Shown here: positions 24,739 through 35,010 of the stretch, in pieces
Layout: each line of letters opens with the position of its first letter
How positions within the stretch are numbered: the stretch's first letter is position 1
Assembly: GCA_026552855.1 (NCBI GenBank)
Contig: JAPMTX010000148.1
Span: 1-41,608 of the forward strand
DNA: 41,608 nucleotides
Direction of reading: 5' to 3'
From: Candidatus Methanoperedens sp.
GTDB lineage: Archaea; Halobacteriota; Methanosarcinia; Methanosarcinales; Methanoperedenaceae
The notes under the pieces: model-generated
Told to the model about the DNA's origin: nothing
Database searches by the model: none
The model's input: only the letters and a program-made list of their open reading frames with translations
Position numbers and translations under genes: made by a program

Positions 24739-25526
24739 TTTGTTTCCTCCTTTATTTTTAAAATCATTTCCTCCTCATCGACCGGGATATTTAATTTTTT
24801 AAAGAAACGGGCGATATTATCTACATCGCGTTTTAAGAATGCCTCTGCATTAAAATGATCTATCATCACCGACTGCCCCATATCAATGATCACCGGCTCC
24901 ATATTATTCATATCTACCAGTATATTATATTCGCTCAGATCTGCATGGATAAGTCCTGCCCTTGAGTACAGCAGCGCCATATATTCCACCACACGGTCAA
25001 AGATATGCATAGCCTCTTTTTCAGTTAATTTTACATCCTTCAACTGAGGCATGGGGATACCGTCCTTACCTATAAATTCCATTAACAGTATGTTACGCCT
25101 CACAATATAGGGCTCCGGAACCCTTACCCCGGCCTCTTGAGCGCGTTTCAGGTTCTTGAATTCTTTTCTCGCCCACGCCATTATTATATCTTTTCTTGTC
25201 TGCTTGATCCCGGTGAAGCGAGGGTCGCCCAGGATATAATCTTTCATCGCATTGAAGTTCGCCGTAGAGATCATGTATATCTTAACTGCGACCTCAAGTA
25301 CGCCGTTCTTTTTCGCAATGGCATGAAATATATTAGCTTCTTTCCCCGTACTTACAGAGCCTCCCATGGCATCAATATAACCTTTTTTAGCAAGCTCATA
25401 GAGAGCCATCAGCGTGGCGGTATCAAAAACATCGCCAAAGACCTCCCTGTCGCTTGAGTCCTTGATCCGCATACGGAATTCATCGACCTTCCCATCCATA
25501 CGGCGAAGTTTTTTGTCGTTTACCAT
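24735..25526 (-). CDS. rio1: RIO1-type serine protein kinase/ATPase
   Basis: A 263-residue atypical kinase acting in small ribosomal subunit maturation. The Rio1 signature STGKEANIF (flexible loop) is near residue 58, the ATP lysine lies in VAVKIYM, the catalytic loop is LIHADLSEYNILV and the metal motif is IIDMGQSV. The RIO1 rather than RIO2 assignment follows from STGKEA and IDxGQS. It lies between aIF1A and Dim2. Confidence 0.95.
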   Translation of the reverse strand: MVNDKKLRRMDGKVDEFRMRIKDSSDREVFGDVFDTATLMALYELAKKGYIDAMGGSVSTGKEANIFHAIAKKNGVLEVAVKIYMISTANFNAMKDYILGDPRFTGIKQTRKDIIMAWARKEFKNLKRAQEAGVRVPEPYIVRRNILLMEFIGKDGIPMPQLKDVKLTEKEAMHIFDRVVEYMALLYSRAGLIHADLSEYNILVDMNNMEPVIIDMGQSVMIDHFNAEAFLKRDVDNIARFFKKLNIPVDEEEMILKIKEETK

Positions 25527-25547
25527 ACGATTGATTTAACCCGCCAA

Positions 25548-25862
25548 TTAACTTTTCAAAAACCCTTTCCGCTGCAGCCAGTTTACCTGAGGAGCGCTGT
25601 ATTTCCAGACAATATCCGCTTTCTCGTTCTGAAAAGACCACGGGACTACTATGACCACATCCCCTTCCATAATCCATATCTTTTTCTTGATCTTACCAGG
25701 AATGCGAGCGAGTCTTACAACACCATCCATACACCTGACCCTTATTTTGTTAGCTCCCAGCAAGGTCTCAACAGTACCCAGAACCTCATTTGCGCCTTTC
25801 TGAGGTATGCGAACCCTTGTGAACTCATCAGGCTGGGAAGTCTTTTCGTCTCGCTTTTTCAG
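25548..25862 (-). CDS. Translation initiation factor aIF1A, apparently with a CTG start
   Basis: An OB-fold factor binding the ribosomal A site during initiation. The frame from the CTG at 25860-25862 gives 104 residues, normal for the family: a charged N-terminus, [57 protein letters not shown] and WLQRKGFL. No in-frame ATG or GTG exists in the N-terminal part; the first in-frame TTG (25763) would remove the conserved first strands. GAGGTG lies five bases before the CTG. Upstream, ATG AAG CAT opens a nine-codon frame whose TGA overlaps this CTG. Identity is firm; the start codon is inferred. Confidence 0.88.
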   Translation of the reverse strand: MKKRDEKTSQPDEFTRVRIPQKGANEVLGTVETLLGANKIRVRCMDGVVRLARIPGKIKKKIWIMEGDVVIVVPWSFQNEKADIVWKYSAPQVNWLQRKGFLKS

Positions 25863-25924
25863 TATAACACCTCTGACACATGCTTCATATTGTCCCCGCT
25901 GTACGTAAAGGTTACTGACAGCCT

Positions 25925-25960
25925 GATAAGGAATCTTAAAATTATACGATAATTATTTCA
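25925..25960. promoter_or_regulatory. Divergent promoters of the aIF1A unit and kae1
   Basis: TTAAAATTATACGATAATT contains TATA-like sequence readable on both strands. On the plus strand it precedes kae1 by roughly 50 bases, and on the minus strand it precedes the aIF1A start by about 70. The two informational operons thus share a short control region. Confidence 0.45.
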
Positions 25961-25976
25961 TAAACCATTACAATGA

Positions 25977-27535
<1,559 letters not shown>

Positions 27536-27591
27536 AAATAAAAAAGGCGGAGCAGAAGGTTATGGAGCCCGCCGTTTGTAGGTTTATTTGA

Positions 27592-28113
27592 TCAGTAGCC
27601 TCCTCCTCCGCCAGTGTACCGGGGATTGATTGTTATCGTGTACTCAGGCGCATAAACATTGGTGCCGTCTACTATGGCATGAGCCCTGAAATAGATCGTT
27701 CCGCTGGCTGGAGCTTTTAACTCAACGCTGAATTGCTGTGGCGTTTTGCCTGTCTGGATTATACTGGTTCTGGGGTAGTCTGAGATATTCTCTCCGCCGC
27801 TGTTAAAGCCCCAGTGAACTGCCGTGTGGCTGATATTTCCGGGCGACCCTCCCGATACCTCCCATTTGATAGTGAAGTTCGATTCCCCGTTCACGGTCGT
27901 TGGATAGGATGTTACCTTTATTATCGGTTTAACTGATGCAGGTGACGTGGTGATAAGGGGCGTGGATGTCGCAGTAGGTGTAGCAGTGGGTGTTAAAGAT
28001 GGTGTTTCGGTCGGTGCGTGTGTAGGCGTGGTCACAGGGGTCGGGGTTGGAGTTACACAGCCTGAGGCTGCTAACAGGAGAACAGTGGCTATGATTAAGA
28101 CTTTTTTTATCAT
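27592..28113 (-). CDS. Small lipoprotein with TP-rich linker and Ig-like domain
   Basis: A 173-residue exported protein. The lipobox LAASGC sets the lipidated Cys near residue 19. A Thr/Pro repeat linker (about 21-60) leads to a beta-sandwich domain (VTSYPTTVNGESNFTIKWEV, TIYFRAHAIVDGTNVYAPEY), ending in TGGGGGY. It resembles the lipoprotein at 22318 in plan but not in sequence. AGGTTAAG lies upstream of the ATG. Surface role unknown. Confidence 0.75.
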   Translation of the reverse strand: MIKKVLIIATVLLLAASGCVTPTPTPVTTPTHAPTETPSLTPTATPTATSTPLITTSPASVKPIIKVTSYPTTVNGESNFTIKWEVSGGSPGNISHTAVHWGFNSGGENISDYPRTSIIQTGKTPQQFSVELKAPASGTIYFRAHAIVDGTNVYAPEYTITINPRYTGGGGGY

Positions 28114-28187
28114 ACTTAACCTCCTGTATTAAGTTCTTGAAGAGGTAGTATTTAAGGCTATCTTTTTGGGATTTTTTGTGGATTTGG

Positions 28188-28303
28188 CTATCCAATCCTT
28201 TCCCTCACCAATTCCACCCCTCGCTCCAGCGCCTCCTCAATCCTCGTGACATCAGTCCCTCCGCCCTGCGCTATTCCCGGCTTCCCGCCCCTCCGTCTCC
28301 CAC
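28188..28303 (-). pseudogene. Displaced alaS 3' end
   Basis: On the minus strand this reads GGKPGIAQGGGTDVTRIEEA and on to LVRERIG and a TAG at 28188-28190. That is a normal archaeal AlaRS C-terminus and matches residues about 882-910 of the alaS gene 2.5 kb away. In the block 28224-28283 versus 30751-30810, 51 of 60 bases agree by hand count. Just upstream, the glycine codon run is one base short, which breaks the frame. No other alaS sequence precedes it. Confidence 0.88.
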
Positions 28304-29178
28304 TTGTATAGAGTAGTTTGCGGGCTCGGACCAGCCCATTCTTTCAATCTCGAAGCGACAAATTCCAACGTCTTGTGATGCTGTTTAAATTTATCAGTGG
28401 CTCTATACGTATTGTCTTTTAATTCAAGATATCCAGAAAGGTGATTATCAATCAGTATATCCATCTGGTACTTTACTCTATCCATAAGGGCATGTTTCTC
28501 AGGAATTCCTATCTTGTCAATTAATCTCTCCAATCCTTCATCTACCATCTGAACCGGAGTCTTTCCAACACTATTAGGCGCAAATAGTTGCATGACTATT
28601 TCTATTAGACCTCGACGAATCTCCTGTTGGTTTTTCATTTCTGGCAATAAAGTGATTGGGATTTCTGGAAGTTTTCTTAAATCTAAGCCCATTTCTTTCG
28701 CTTTGATTAATTCAGTCTTTAGATGTTGATTTTCAATTTGTTCTTCATTTTTCAAGTTAAAGAAATCCTTTACGAAAATCTGACAAAAGGAACCGTCATC
28801 CACAAAATCAAATCGGCTGCTTATGACATCGGGTGGACTTTCATGAGGAAAAAGTCCATAATTACCAAGATAGCGCGGGTCAATATTTCTGTATTTATCA
28901 AGCTGTGATTCCTTCGATTTTTGATTTGCAGTTAACTCCAGCACCATCCAGCCTGTTTCTCCACTTGCTATTATATCCGGCTTGCGCGGTTCACCCTGTC
29001 TTGTCAGAAATGGTAAATCCACTTTATAATTAAATCCTGCTGCTTTGAAAGGGCCTATGAAATTTGACCTTATATATTCATGGAATAATTGGATAGTATT
29101 GCGCCAAAGGGCAATTCGATAATCAGGTTCAGACAAATACTTCCACTCCGTCATGGTAAATAGATGTCTTTCCGGCAT
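28252..29178 (-). CDS. Unknown protein with PD-(D/E)XK nuclease-like motif (second gene of cassette)
   Basis: About 308 residues from the ATG at 29178, which has GGGAGA five bases upstream; ATG 29154 is an alternative. Residues about 66-98 read EPRKPDIIASG, WMVLELTANQKSK, ESQLDKYRNI: an Asp, then ELT/K-rich strand, then QLDKY helix, like a PD-(D/E)XK nuclease core, though the usual second acidic-x-Lys is replaced by E-x-T. The rest is helical and charged. It overlaps the upstream gene by about 50 bases. Its last residues (EGREAGNSAGRRD) are the displaced alaS tail read in another frame, so its own original C-terminus has been altered. Confidence 0.6.
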   Translation of the reverse strand: MPERHLFTMTEWKYLSEPDYRIALWRNTIQLFHEYIRSNFIGPFKAAGFNYKVDLPFLTRQGEPRKPDIIASGETGWMVLELTANQKSKESQLDKYRNIDPRYLGNYGLFPHESPPDVISSRFDFVDDGSFCQIFVKDFFNLKNEEQIENQHLKTELIKAKEMGLDLRKLPEIPITLLPEMKNQQEIRRGLIEIVMQLFAPNSVGKTPVQMVDEGLERLIDKIGIPEKHALMDRVKYQMDILIDNHLSGYLELKDNTYRATDKFKQHHKTLEFVASRLKEWAGPSPQTTLYKWETEGREAGNSAGRRD

Positions 29179-30175
29179 TATCTTCTCCCTGGATTGTTGC
29201 AATTCTGGGCGCGGCATTGATACATCCTTTGCCAGGAACCGTAAGATATGCAAAGTCAGGCCCAACATCCATTAAAATGCGGTCCCATGTATGTAAATCC
29301 ACACCTCTAAATCTTTTGAAATCATCCTCGGATTCAGTTTCGACGAGCCACAGTTTCATTTCACCCGTTCCCGTTGCAACCTTTTTTGAAAAAGCCTCAA
29401 GGTCAATCGTCTGGCTGAAGTCCAGTTCGAAAGCGCCCATTGTCTTTTCTCGGAGCTCAGTAGCTTCTTTCAGGGAGTCTGCATAGCGGTTTGCCATTTC
29501 AGCAACGGAAATCAGAGCCTCATCAACATCTAATGCTCTGTTTATCGTGGCTTTACCATTGCTATACCACTCTGAAGTAAGCACTACCTCACCTTCAGTT
29601 CTTTTCTGCCATCTTGCGCTGTGGATAGCGAATTCCTTTTTTGCTTCATCCAGAATCTTATCGAGACCTTTTATACGTCGTGTTGCGCCATAGTATGCTT
29701 TTAGGCTGAATTTATCTTCGTTTTCTTCATCCAGAGAAAGACCATCTTGGAATTGCAAACCCAAACCCCTTTGACTCCAGCCCATTTTTTCCCAATGCAT
29801 GAGATGATTTCTTGTGAGCCAGCATCTATCCAATCTGTTCCTATTTTCTGGCCTAAGCCATTTGTCGATTATCAGGTCTGATTCGGTTGCATCCATCAGA
29901 CTATAAATTATCCATACACGGTTTCTTGACGCATCTAAGAATAATGTGTTTGGAAGATTTCCATCTTTATTCCCATACCAGCCCACGGAGTCATCGAGTT
30001 TTCGCCATTTTCCATCCGGGCAAACTGCTTCGTCGGGTGGTAATTGGCTTTCTATCAGGTATGCTTTAAGCTGGGTTGAGTAGGTTTTTCCATATTGTTC
30101 TAAGGAGTCTTCATTATTTTCAAATCCTGCCTGCAATCTTTCCTTCAGGTCGCCAAGAGTCTTGATTTCACGCAT
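29129..30175 (-). CDS. Unknown 348-residue protein (first gene of cassette)
   Basis: A soluble, acidic protein, no signal or membrane segments. The N-terminal half has VWIIYSLMDATESDLIIDKW and CWLTRNHLMHWEKMGWSQRG; the middle is helical (DKILDEAKKEFAIHSARWQK, ALISVAEMANRYADSLKEAT); the C-terminal part is beta-rich (LKAPR-free, KLWLVETESEDDF, FAYLTVPGKGCINAAPRIAT). I recognise no family. It has its own promoter: CATATATAAAG at about 30229-30239 on the minus strand, and GTGA before the ATG. It overlaps the PD-(D/E)XK-like gene, so the two are expressed together. The region is AT-richer than alaS. Confidence 0.65.
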   Translation of the reverse strand: MREIKTLGDLKERLQAGFENNEDSLEQYGKTYSTQLKAYLIESQLPPDEAVCPDGKWRKLDDSVGWYGNKDGNLPNTLFLDASRNRVWIIYSLMDATESDLIIDKWLRPENRNRLDRCWLTRNHLMHWEKMGWSQRGLGLQFQDGLSLDEENEDKFSLKAYYGATRRIKGLDKILDEAKKEFAIHSARWQKRTEGEVVLTSEWYSNGKATINRALDVDEALISVAEMANRYADSLKEATELREKTMGAFELDFSQTIDLEAFSKKVATGTGEMKLWLVETESEDDFKRFRGVDLHTWDRILMDVGPDFAYLTVPGKGCINAAPRIATIQGEDNAGKTSIYHDGVEVFV

Positions 30176-30384
30176 GATGGTTTCACTTTATTCCATTCGG
30201 TTTTTCGGTTGTAGGAATCATATTTTTATGACTTTATATATGTTTTATGTTATTATATATTCTACCCATTGGGAAATTATGATAATTTGGGTTTATACCT
30301 ACTTGGTAAGAGCATTGTGAAAGTATTCAATTTAAATGAAATTATCGTTGAAGAAGTGATGAAAGTCATTTTTTTTGAGAGGTG

Positions 30385-33300
30385 TCATTTCTTGGTTAGG
30401 TTCATCTGTTTGAGTTTGTTAATTATATCTTCTTCAGATTGTGCATTTTCAATCAAATAAATATTATTTTCCGTACAAAATTTCTTCACAGAATTATTTG
30501 CATAAGAATTAGTTATTATTAATGCTTTCTTGGCCTCCATAATTTGCATGTAATTAAATAATCTAAAAATTGAGTTTTCTCGTATTTCTCGATATTTCAC
30601 TTCAAGTGGTATTTTCTCATTGTTGATTTTTAAAAGAAAATCTGCCCGCAATTCATTAACTAAAGCTTTTTCTCTTTCAATATTTTCTTTTGGTAAAACC
30701 TTCTTTAAAGCTGAGTATACAATATCTTCAAAAATCAAATCTTCTCCCTTCTCCAGCGCCTCTTCTATCCTCCCCGCATCCGTCCCCCCGCCCTGCGCTA
30801 TGCCCGGCTTTCCTCCCCCGCCTCCGCCCACGAGCTTTGACATCTCGCGCACTATTGTACCTGAGTTCACGCCCATCTTCTGCGCTCGCTCGCCTGCCGC
30901 TACCACAAGCTTTACGCCCCCCTGGTCGCTTGCGAGGATAGCCACCATGTCGTCGTTCTTGCTGAACTCTGTGGCTGCTTTTATAAGCTCCTCAACATCG
31001 GCATGGGGTATCATTTTAGAGAGCACCCTCAAGCCGTTTATGTTCAATGCCTCGTTCACCATCGCCTTCACCCTCGCCTCAGCCAGCTCAGCTTTCAGGC
31101 GTTCGTTTTCCTTCTTCAGGCCTTTCCATTCCTCAAAGAAACGGTTCACAGTATCAGGCAAGTGCTCGGGCGATACCCGCAGCGTCTCAGAGGATTTATT
31201 GAGCAGATCATCCCTTTCCTGCCACTGTTTTACAGCAGCCTCGCCAGCCGAGAACTCGATGCGCTCGACTCCGTCCTGTATCCTCTCGGTCTTGATGAGT
31301 TTAATCGAACCTATCTTCCCCGTGTTCAAGACGTGCGTTCCACCGCAGGCTTCCACGTCATCCCCTACCTGCAGGATGCGTATCTCCTTGCCCGGCGGTA
31401 CGCCGCCCTGGTACAGCACGAACCCGTACTTCTTCTCAGCTTCGATCCTGTCCATCCATTTAATTATTACAGGCAGGTTCTTCATGACCTCTTTGTTGGC
31501 GAGCAGTTCTATCTCCTTGAACTCCTCATCAGTGATCCGTTTATAATGGGTAACATCAAGCCTCGCCCTGTCCGTGGATTTCTGGGCGCCTGTCTGCCAT
31601 ATATGCCTTCCGAGCACCTTCTTTGCAGCCTCGTTAACTATATGCGTCGCTGTATGGTGCCTCGTGTGAGCCATGCGCCGCTCCATGTCGATCTTTCCTT
31701 TTACCGTATCCCCTTTCTTGAAGCCGAAATCCGAGTCGGTCTCATGGATTATTATACCGTTTATGCTCTGGACATCCACCACATTCGCCACATAATCGTC
31801 TTTAATAAGAGTGCCGTGGTCTGCAGGCTGACCGCCGCCCTCAGGATAGAATAATGTCTGTTCCAGGATTATCTTGTTCCCAATGACTTCAAGGACCTTC
31901 GCCTCAAACTCTTCTCTCTCCGGGTATTCGTAGTACAATTTCCTTGTGGGGGGGATATCCAGGGGCAGCTTCTCCTGCTCCTCCTCCTCTGCCTTGCTGT
32001 GCTTTTTCGCCACAAGTGAATAGAACGTATCCGGAAGTTCCACATCAACGCCAGCCTCTTTTGCCACCTCGCGGGTGATCTCAGGCGGGATACCGTGCGT
32101 ATCGTATAACTGTATCAGTTCACCAAGAGGTATTTTCTCCTTTTTCTCTTTGAAATGAAGGGCAGTTTTCCTTACAAGCTTTTTACCGCGCTCTATGGTC
32201 TCGGCATATTTTTCTTCCTCAAGCGTGACTATCTCGCGAATTGTATCAAGCCGCTCCCTGAACTCAGGGTACTCAGGGAAATTACTTATCTGCATCTCTA
32301 TTATCTCGGAGAGCGGTATCCTCAGGTCCAGGTCTTTCATCATGCGCAGCGTCCGCCGCAGCACAAGCCGGGCGAGGTAACCCGCTTTCACATTGGAAGG
32401 AATGATGCCGTCCCCGAGCATGAACGCAAGGCACCTTGAATGGTCGGTGATGGCATATACGGTCTCCACAGGCACCATGATCTTTTGCAGTTTTTCAACA
32501 GTCGTGCCTATGTTCTCGGCGACCAGCTTTCTCAACTGGAGAAGGTTTGCCTGCCCGCTTATGTCCATCACGCCGGCTAACCGCGCGTTCTGCGAGAATA
32601 TGTTCGCATACTCAGGGTTCTCTATCTCATGCTCGATCCCTGCAAGGCTCATAAGTTCATTAACGACCTTCGGGAACACGGCATCGTATATCGTGGGTGA
32701 ACCTTTGGATGCCCAGACGAACCTCTCAAGCCCGTAGCCTGTGTCCACGATGTAGTTATCCATTTTCTCGTAGGTTTCTCCCTTGATGTCTATCGAGCCG
32801 CACTTTACCTGTTTCAGGTCCATGAATACAAGGGTAGCAAGCTCAAGCCCGGCAACAAGCACTTCAACGCTCGGACCTGCGTTGCCCCCTCCTGCCCAGG
32901 GCGATTCTTTATAAGTTACGGCATTGAGGTCAAGACCGAGTTCTGCCAGCAGGGAATCGCATAATTCTACTGTCCTGTCCTTCCAGTATATCTCCTTCCC
33001 GCGCGAGTTGAAAGCATGGTGCGCCATCATCTCGAAAGTGGTGAGGTGGCGTCCGCTCCTGCCTACGGCATCAAGGTCGTCGAGGCGTATGCACGGCTGC
33101 GAGATGGTAAGGGGGTTCGCGGGCGGTGGAACCTGTCCCGAAGTCACAAAAGGCTGGAAATCTGCAATAGAGGCGATGGTGAGGTAGATATCATCGCGCC
33201 AGCGGGCAATGACAGGATAACGTTTTATTCGCGTATGCCCGTGCCGCTCAAAGAACGATAAGTATGTCTCGCGCATCGTGGATATATCGTACTCTTTTTT

Positions 33301-33462
33301 GAACACGGGGGCGCCGATGAATGAGTACGCTACGCACGGCGGGTCACCGCAGAACTCGGTTTCTGGGTCCCGCGTCCAGAAATTCTTGCCGCATTTCGGG
33401 CACTGTTTTCTCACAAATCCGTTCTCTTTGAAATAATCCAGCTGGTACTCGTCATCAAGCAT
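30385..33462 (-). CDS. alaS: Alanyl-tRNA synthetase with a 115-residue C-terminal extension
   Basis: Class II synthetase of archaeal type, 1025 residues from the ATG at 33462 (MLDDEYQLDYFKENGFVRK, as in homologues; a start 12 codons upstream is possible). The N-terminal zinc cysteines (CPKCGKNFW), the editing-domain HHTATH (near 600) and CGGTHV (near 705) and the C-Ala glycine-rich segment (near 880) are intact, so the enzyme should work. Normal archaeal AlaRS ends near residue 910. Here residues 911-1025 add a domain with RADFLLKINNEKIPLEVKYR and KKALIITNSYA, resembling a PD-(D/E)XK fold (Asp, then E-V-K). The extension is AT-rich and Lys/Asn-rich, unlike the rest. Confidence 0.95.
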   Translation of the reverse strand: MLDDEYQLDYFKENGFVRKQCPKCGKNFWTRDPETEFCGDPPCVAYSFIGAPVFKKEYDISTMRETYLSFFERHGHTRIKRYPVIARWRDDIYLTIASIADFQPFVTSGQVPPPANPLTISQPCIRLDDLDAVGRSGRHLTTFEMMAHHAFNSRGKEIYWKDRTVELCDSLLAELGLDLNAVTYKESPWAGGGNAGPSVEVLVAGLELATLVFMDLKQVKCGSIDIKGETYEKMDNYIVDTGYGLERFVWASKGSPTIYDAVFPKVVNELMSLAGIEHEIENPEYANIFSQNARLAGVMDISGQANLLQLRKLVAENIGTTVEKLQKIMVPVETVYAITDHSRCLAFMLGDGIIPSNVKAGYLARLVLRRTLRMMKDLDLRIPLSEIIEMQISNFPEYPEFRERLDTIREIVTLEEEKYAETIERGKKLVRKTALHFKEKKEKIPLGELIQLYDTHGIPPEITREVAKEAGVDVELPDTFYSLVAKKHSKAEEEEQEKLPLDIPPTRKLYYEYPEREEFEAKVLEVIGNKIILEQTLFYPEGGGQPADHGTLIKDDYVANVVDVQSINGIIIHETDSDFGFKKGDTVKGKIDMERRMAHTRHHTATHIVNEAAKKVLGRHIWQTGAQKSTDRARLDVTHYKRITDEEFKEIELLANKEVMKNLPVIIKWMDRIEAEKKYGFVLYQGGVPPGKEIRILQVGDDVEACGGTHVLNTGKIGSIKLIKTERIQDGVERIEFSAGEAAVKQWQERDDLLNKSSETLRVSPEHLPDTVNRFFEEWKGLKKENERLKAELAEARVKAMVNEALNINGLRVLSKMIPHADVEELIKAATEFSKNDDMVAILASDQGGVKLVVAAGERAQKMGVNSGTIVREMSKLVGGGGGGKPGIAQGGGTDAGRIEEALEKGEDLIFEDIVYSALKKVLPKENIEREKALVNELRADFLLKINNEKIPLEVKYREIRENSIFRLFNYMQIMEAKKALIITNSYANNSVKKFCTENNIYLIENAQSEEDIINKLKQMNLTKK

Positions 33463-33528
33463 ACTGGGGTAGTAATTGTAAAGGTAATACATAACCATTC
33501 TGGAAAATCCAGAATTGGTCCAGAATTG

Positions 33529-35010
33529 TTAACCGGGTTCTTTCTGAATCCCTATAACGATGAGGAGCTGCTTGACCACGACCTCTTCAGCCAGTTTTAT
33601 CAAAGTCTGTTTATCCTTTGTTCCCCCGAACACTCCGAGCGGTATCTGCGCCCCTGCAAGCATGGCATGACCCCCAGCCTTATCCGACCCGAAAGCATCC
33701 TGCATCACTTTTCCGATGTTGATGCGCATATCCCGGCTTCTGCCCGAAATGTAGATGTGGTCCTCCCCGAGACCGAATACGATGGTCGTGGTTATTCCCT
33801 CGAGCGTGAGTAGATAATCAGCAGCCTGCGCCAGCGTATCCCTGTTGTGTATAGTGCCGACGTTTGAGAGAAGGTAACTGCCTTTTATATCCCTGTTCTT
33901 GATGGCTTCACCGAGAACGTCTATCTCCTCGACAGACCTGGATGGCGTTTCGAACTTGCTTAAAATATCGTGGTTCGCAAGAGGGTACAGATAAGCTGCA
34001 GCCATAAAATCCGCAGGATCCGTGTTCCGTCTAAAATCGTCCGTATCTACTTTTATACCATACAAAAGGGCAGTGGCAAGCTCGGTCTTGATAGGTATTT
34101 CAAGGTCCTGCAGGTACTTTGTCATTATAGTTGCTGTTGCGCCTATGTTCGGTCTGATATCGATGTACTCCGCCTTTACCTCATCGATATCAGCCTGGTG
34201 GTGGTCTATCACTATGCTGACAGGGGTATCTGCGGGAAGCAGATTGTTCACCCCGGGCACAGAGCATTCTATCAGGGCTATTTTCCTGTAATCCGTGGAT
34301 TTAAAGTCCTTTGACTGGTCAAGTTCTACATCGAGCAGGTTTATGAAAGCCTTGTTCTCGTGGTGCCCTATCTGCCCTTTGTAAAGTATCTCAGCTTTGA
34401 CCCCGACGCTGCCGGCTATTTCCTTTAATCCCATGGCGCTTGAGATGGCGTCCGGATCTGGGTTGTTGTGAACGATAATCGCAAATTTCCCGTCGCCTAC
34501 AGTACTTATCAGTTTCTTTAAGTCCTGAGCTAATTTTACAGAGGTTATTTTCTCGATATACTGGACAACAGCCAGGGCGATAGCCTTGTGAGGGAGCTTT
34601 GAGGGGAGGACGACAAGATCAGCGCCAGCGGTCTCAAGCTCTTCCTTCTGCTGGTAATCCTGTGCCCTGGCTACGATCTGGATATCGGGCGCGGTCTTCT
34701 TTATGAAAACCAGAGCATGTTTATTTGCCTCAATATCAGAACTTACAATAAAAACGGATCTGAGATGCTGGAGGTCGAGTTTGCCGAGCACACTGGCATC
34801 CTCGATATCGCCGAAGATTGCATTCAGGTTCTGCTCTTTTAATGTTTCAACTTTTGCTGAATCGTTGTCGATGAGTATGATATTTTTATTCCTTGTCCCG
34901 AGCTCGTTTGCCAGAGCAAGACCTATACCGCCGCTGCCCAGGATCGCATATACCGCCCTTATTGGTTTTGCATCGTATGATTTATCCTCTATGGCAAATC
35001 CTCCTGACAT
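33529..35010 (-). CDS. DHH-family phosphoesterase with N-terminal RCK (TrkA-N) domain
   Basis: A 493-residue cytosolic protein. Residues about 18-135 are an RCK/TrkA-N Rossmann domain (YAILGSGGIGLALANELG, IILIDND). Residues 165-345 are a DHH phosphoesterase (HNNPDPDAISSAMGL, IVIDHHQADID, LLYGIKVDTDDF) with the DHHA1 domain to the end (GRSRDMRINIG, GGHAMLAGAQIPLG). Such fusions occur in Euryarchaeota and may hydrolyse cyclic dinucleotides or nanoRNA while sensing a nucleotide; the substrate is not known here. It lies about 30-65 bases downstream of the alaS start region, in the same direction. Confidence 0.9.
   Translation of the reverse strand: MSGGFAIEDKSYDAKPIRAVYAILGSGGIGLALANELGTRNKNIILIDNDSAKVETLKEQNLNAIFGDIEDASVLGKLDLQHLRSVFIVSSDIEANKHALVFIKKTAPDIQIVARAQDYQQKEELETAGADLVVLPSKLPHKAIALAVVQYIEKITSVKLAQDLKKLISTVGDGKFAIIVHNNPDPDAISSAMGLKEIAGSVGVKAEILYKGQIGHHENKAFINLLDVELDQSKDFKSTDYRKIALIECSVPGVNNLLPADTPVSIVIDHHQADIDEVKAEYIDIRPNIGATATIMTKYLQDLEIPIKTELATALLYGIKVDTDDFRRNTDPADFMAAAYLYPLANHDILSKFETPSRSVEEIDVLGEAIKNRDIKGSYLLSNVGTIHNRDTLAQAADYLLTLEGITTTIVFGLGEDHIYISGRSRDMRINIGKVMQDAFGSDKAGGHAMLAGAQIPLGVFGGTKDKQTLIKLAEEVVVKQLLIVIGIQKEPG

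Noticed and set aside
25548-25763. A truncated 71-residue aIF1A starting at TTG 25763
   Set aside because: The conserved N-terminal strands lie upstream in the same open frame with a ribosome binding site before the CTG, so the longer form is far more likely.
28224-30810. The two alaS tail copies as a target site duplication
   Set aside because: The match extends over about 90 bases with many substitutions and a one-base deletion, so it is homology between gene ends rather than a short exact duplication.
30620-31854. Long plus-strand open frames opposite alaS
   Set aside because: They are shadows of the GC-skewed alaS codons, with low-complexity Ser/Pro composition and no start signals.
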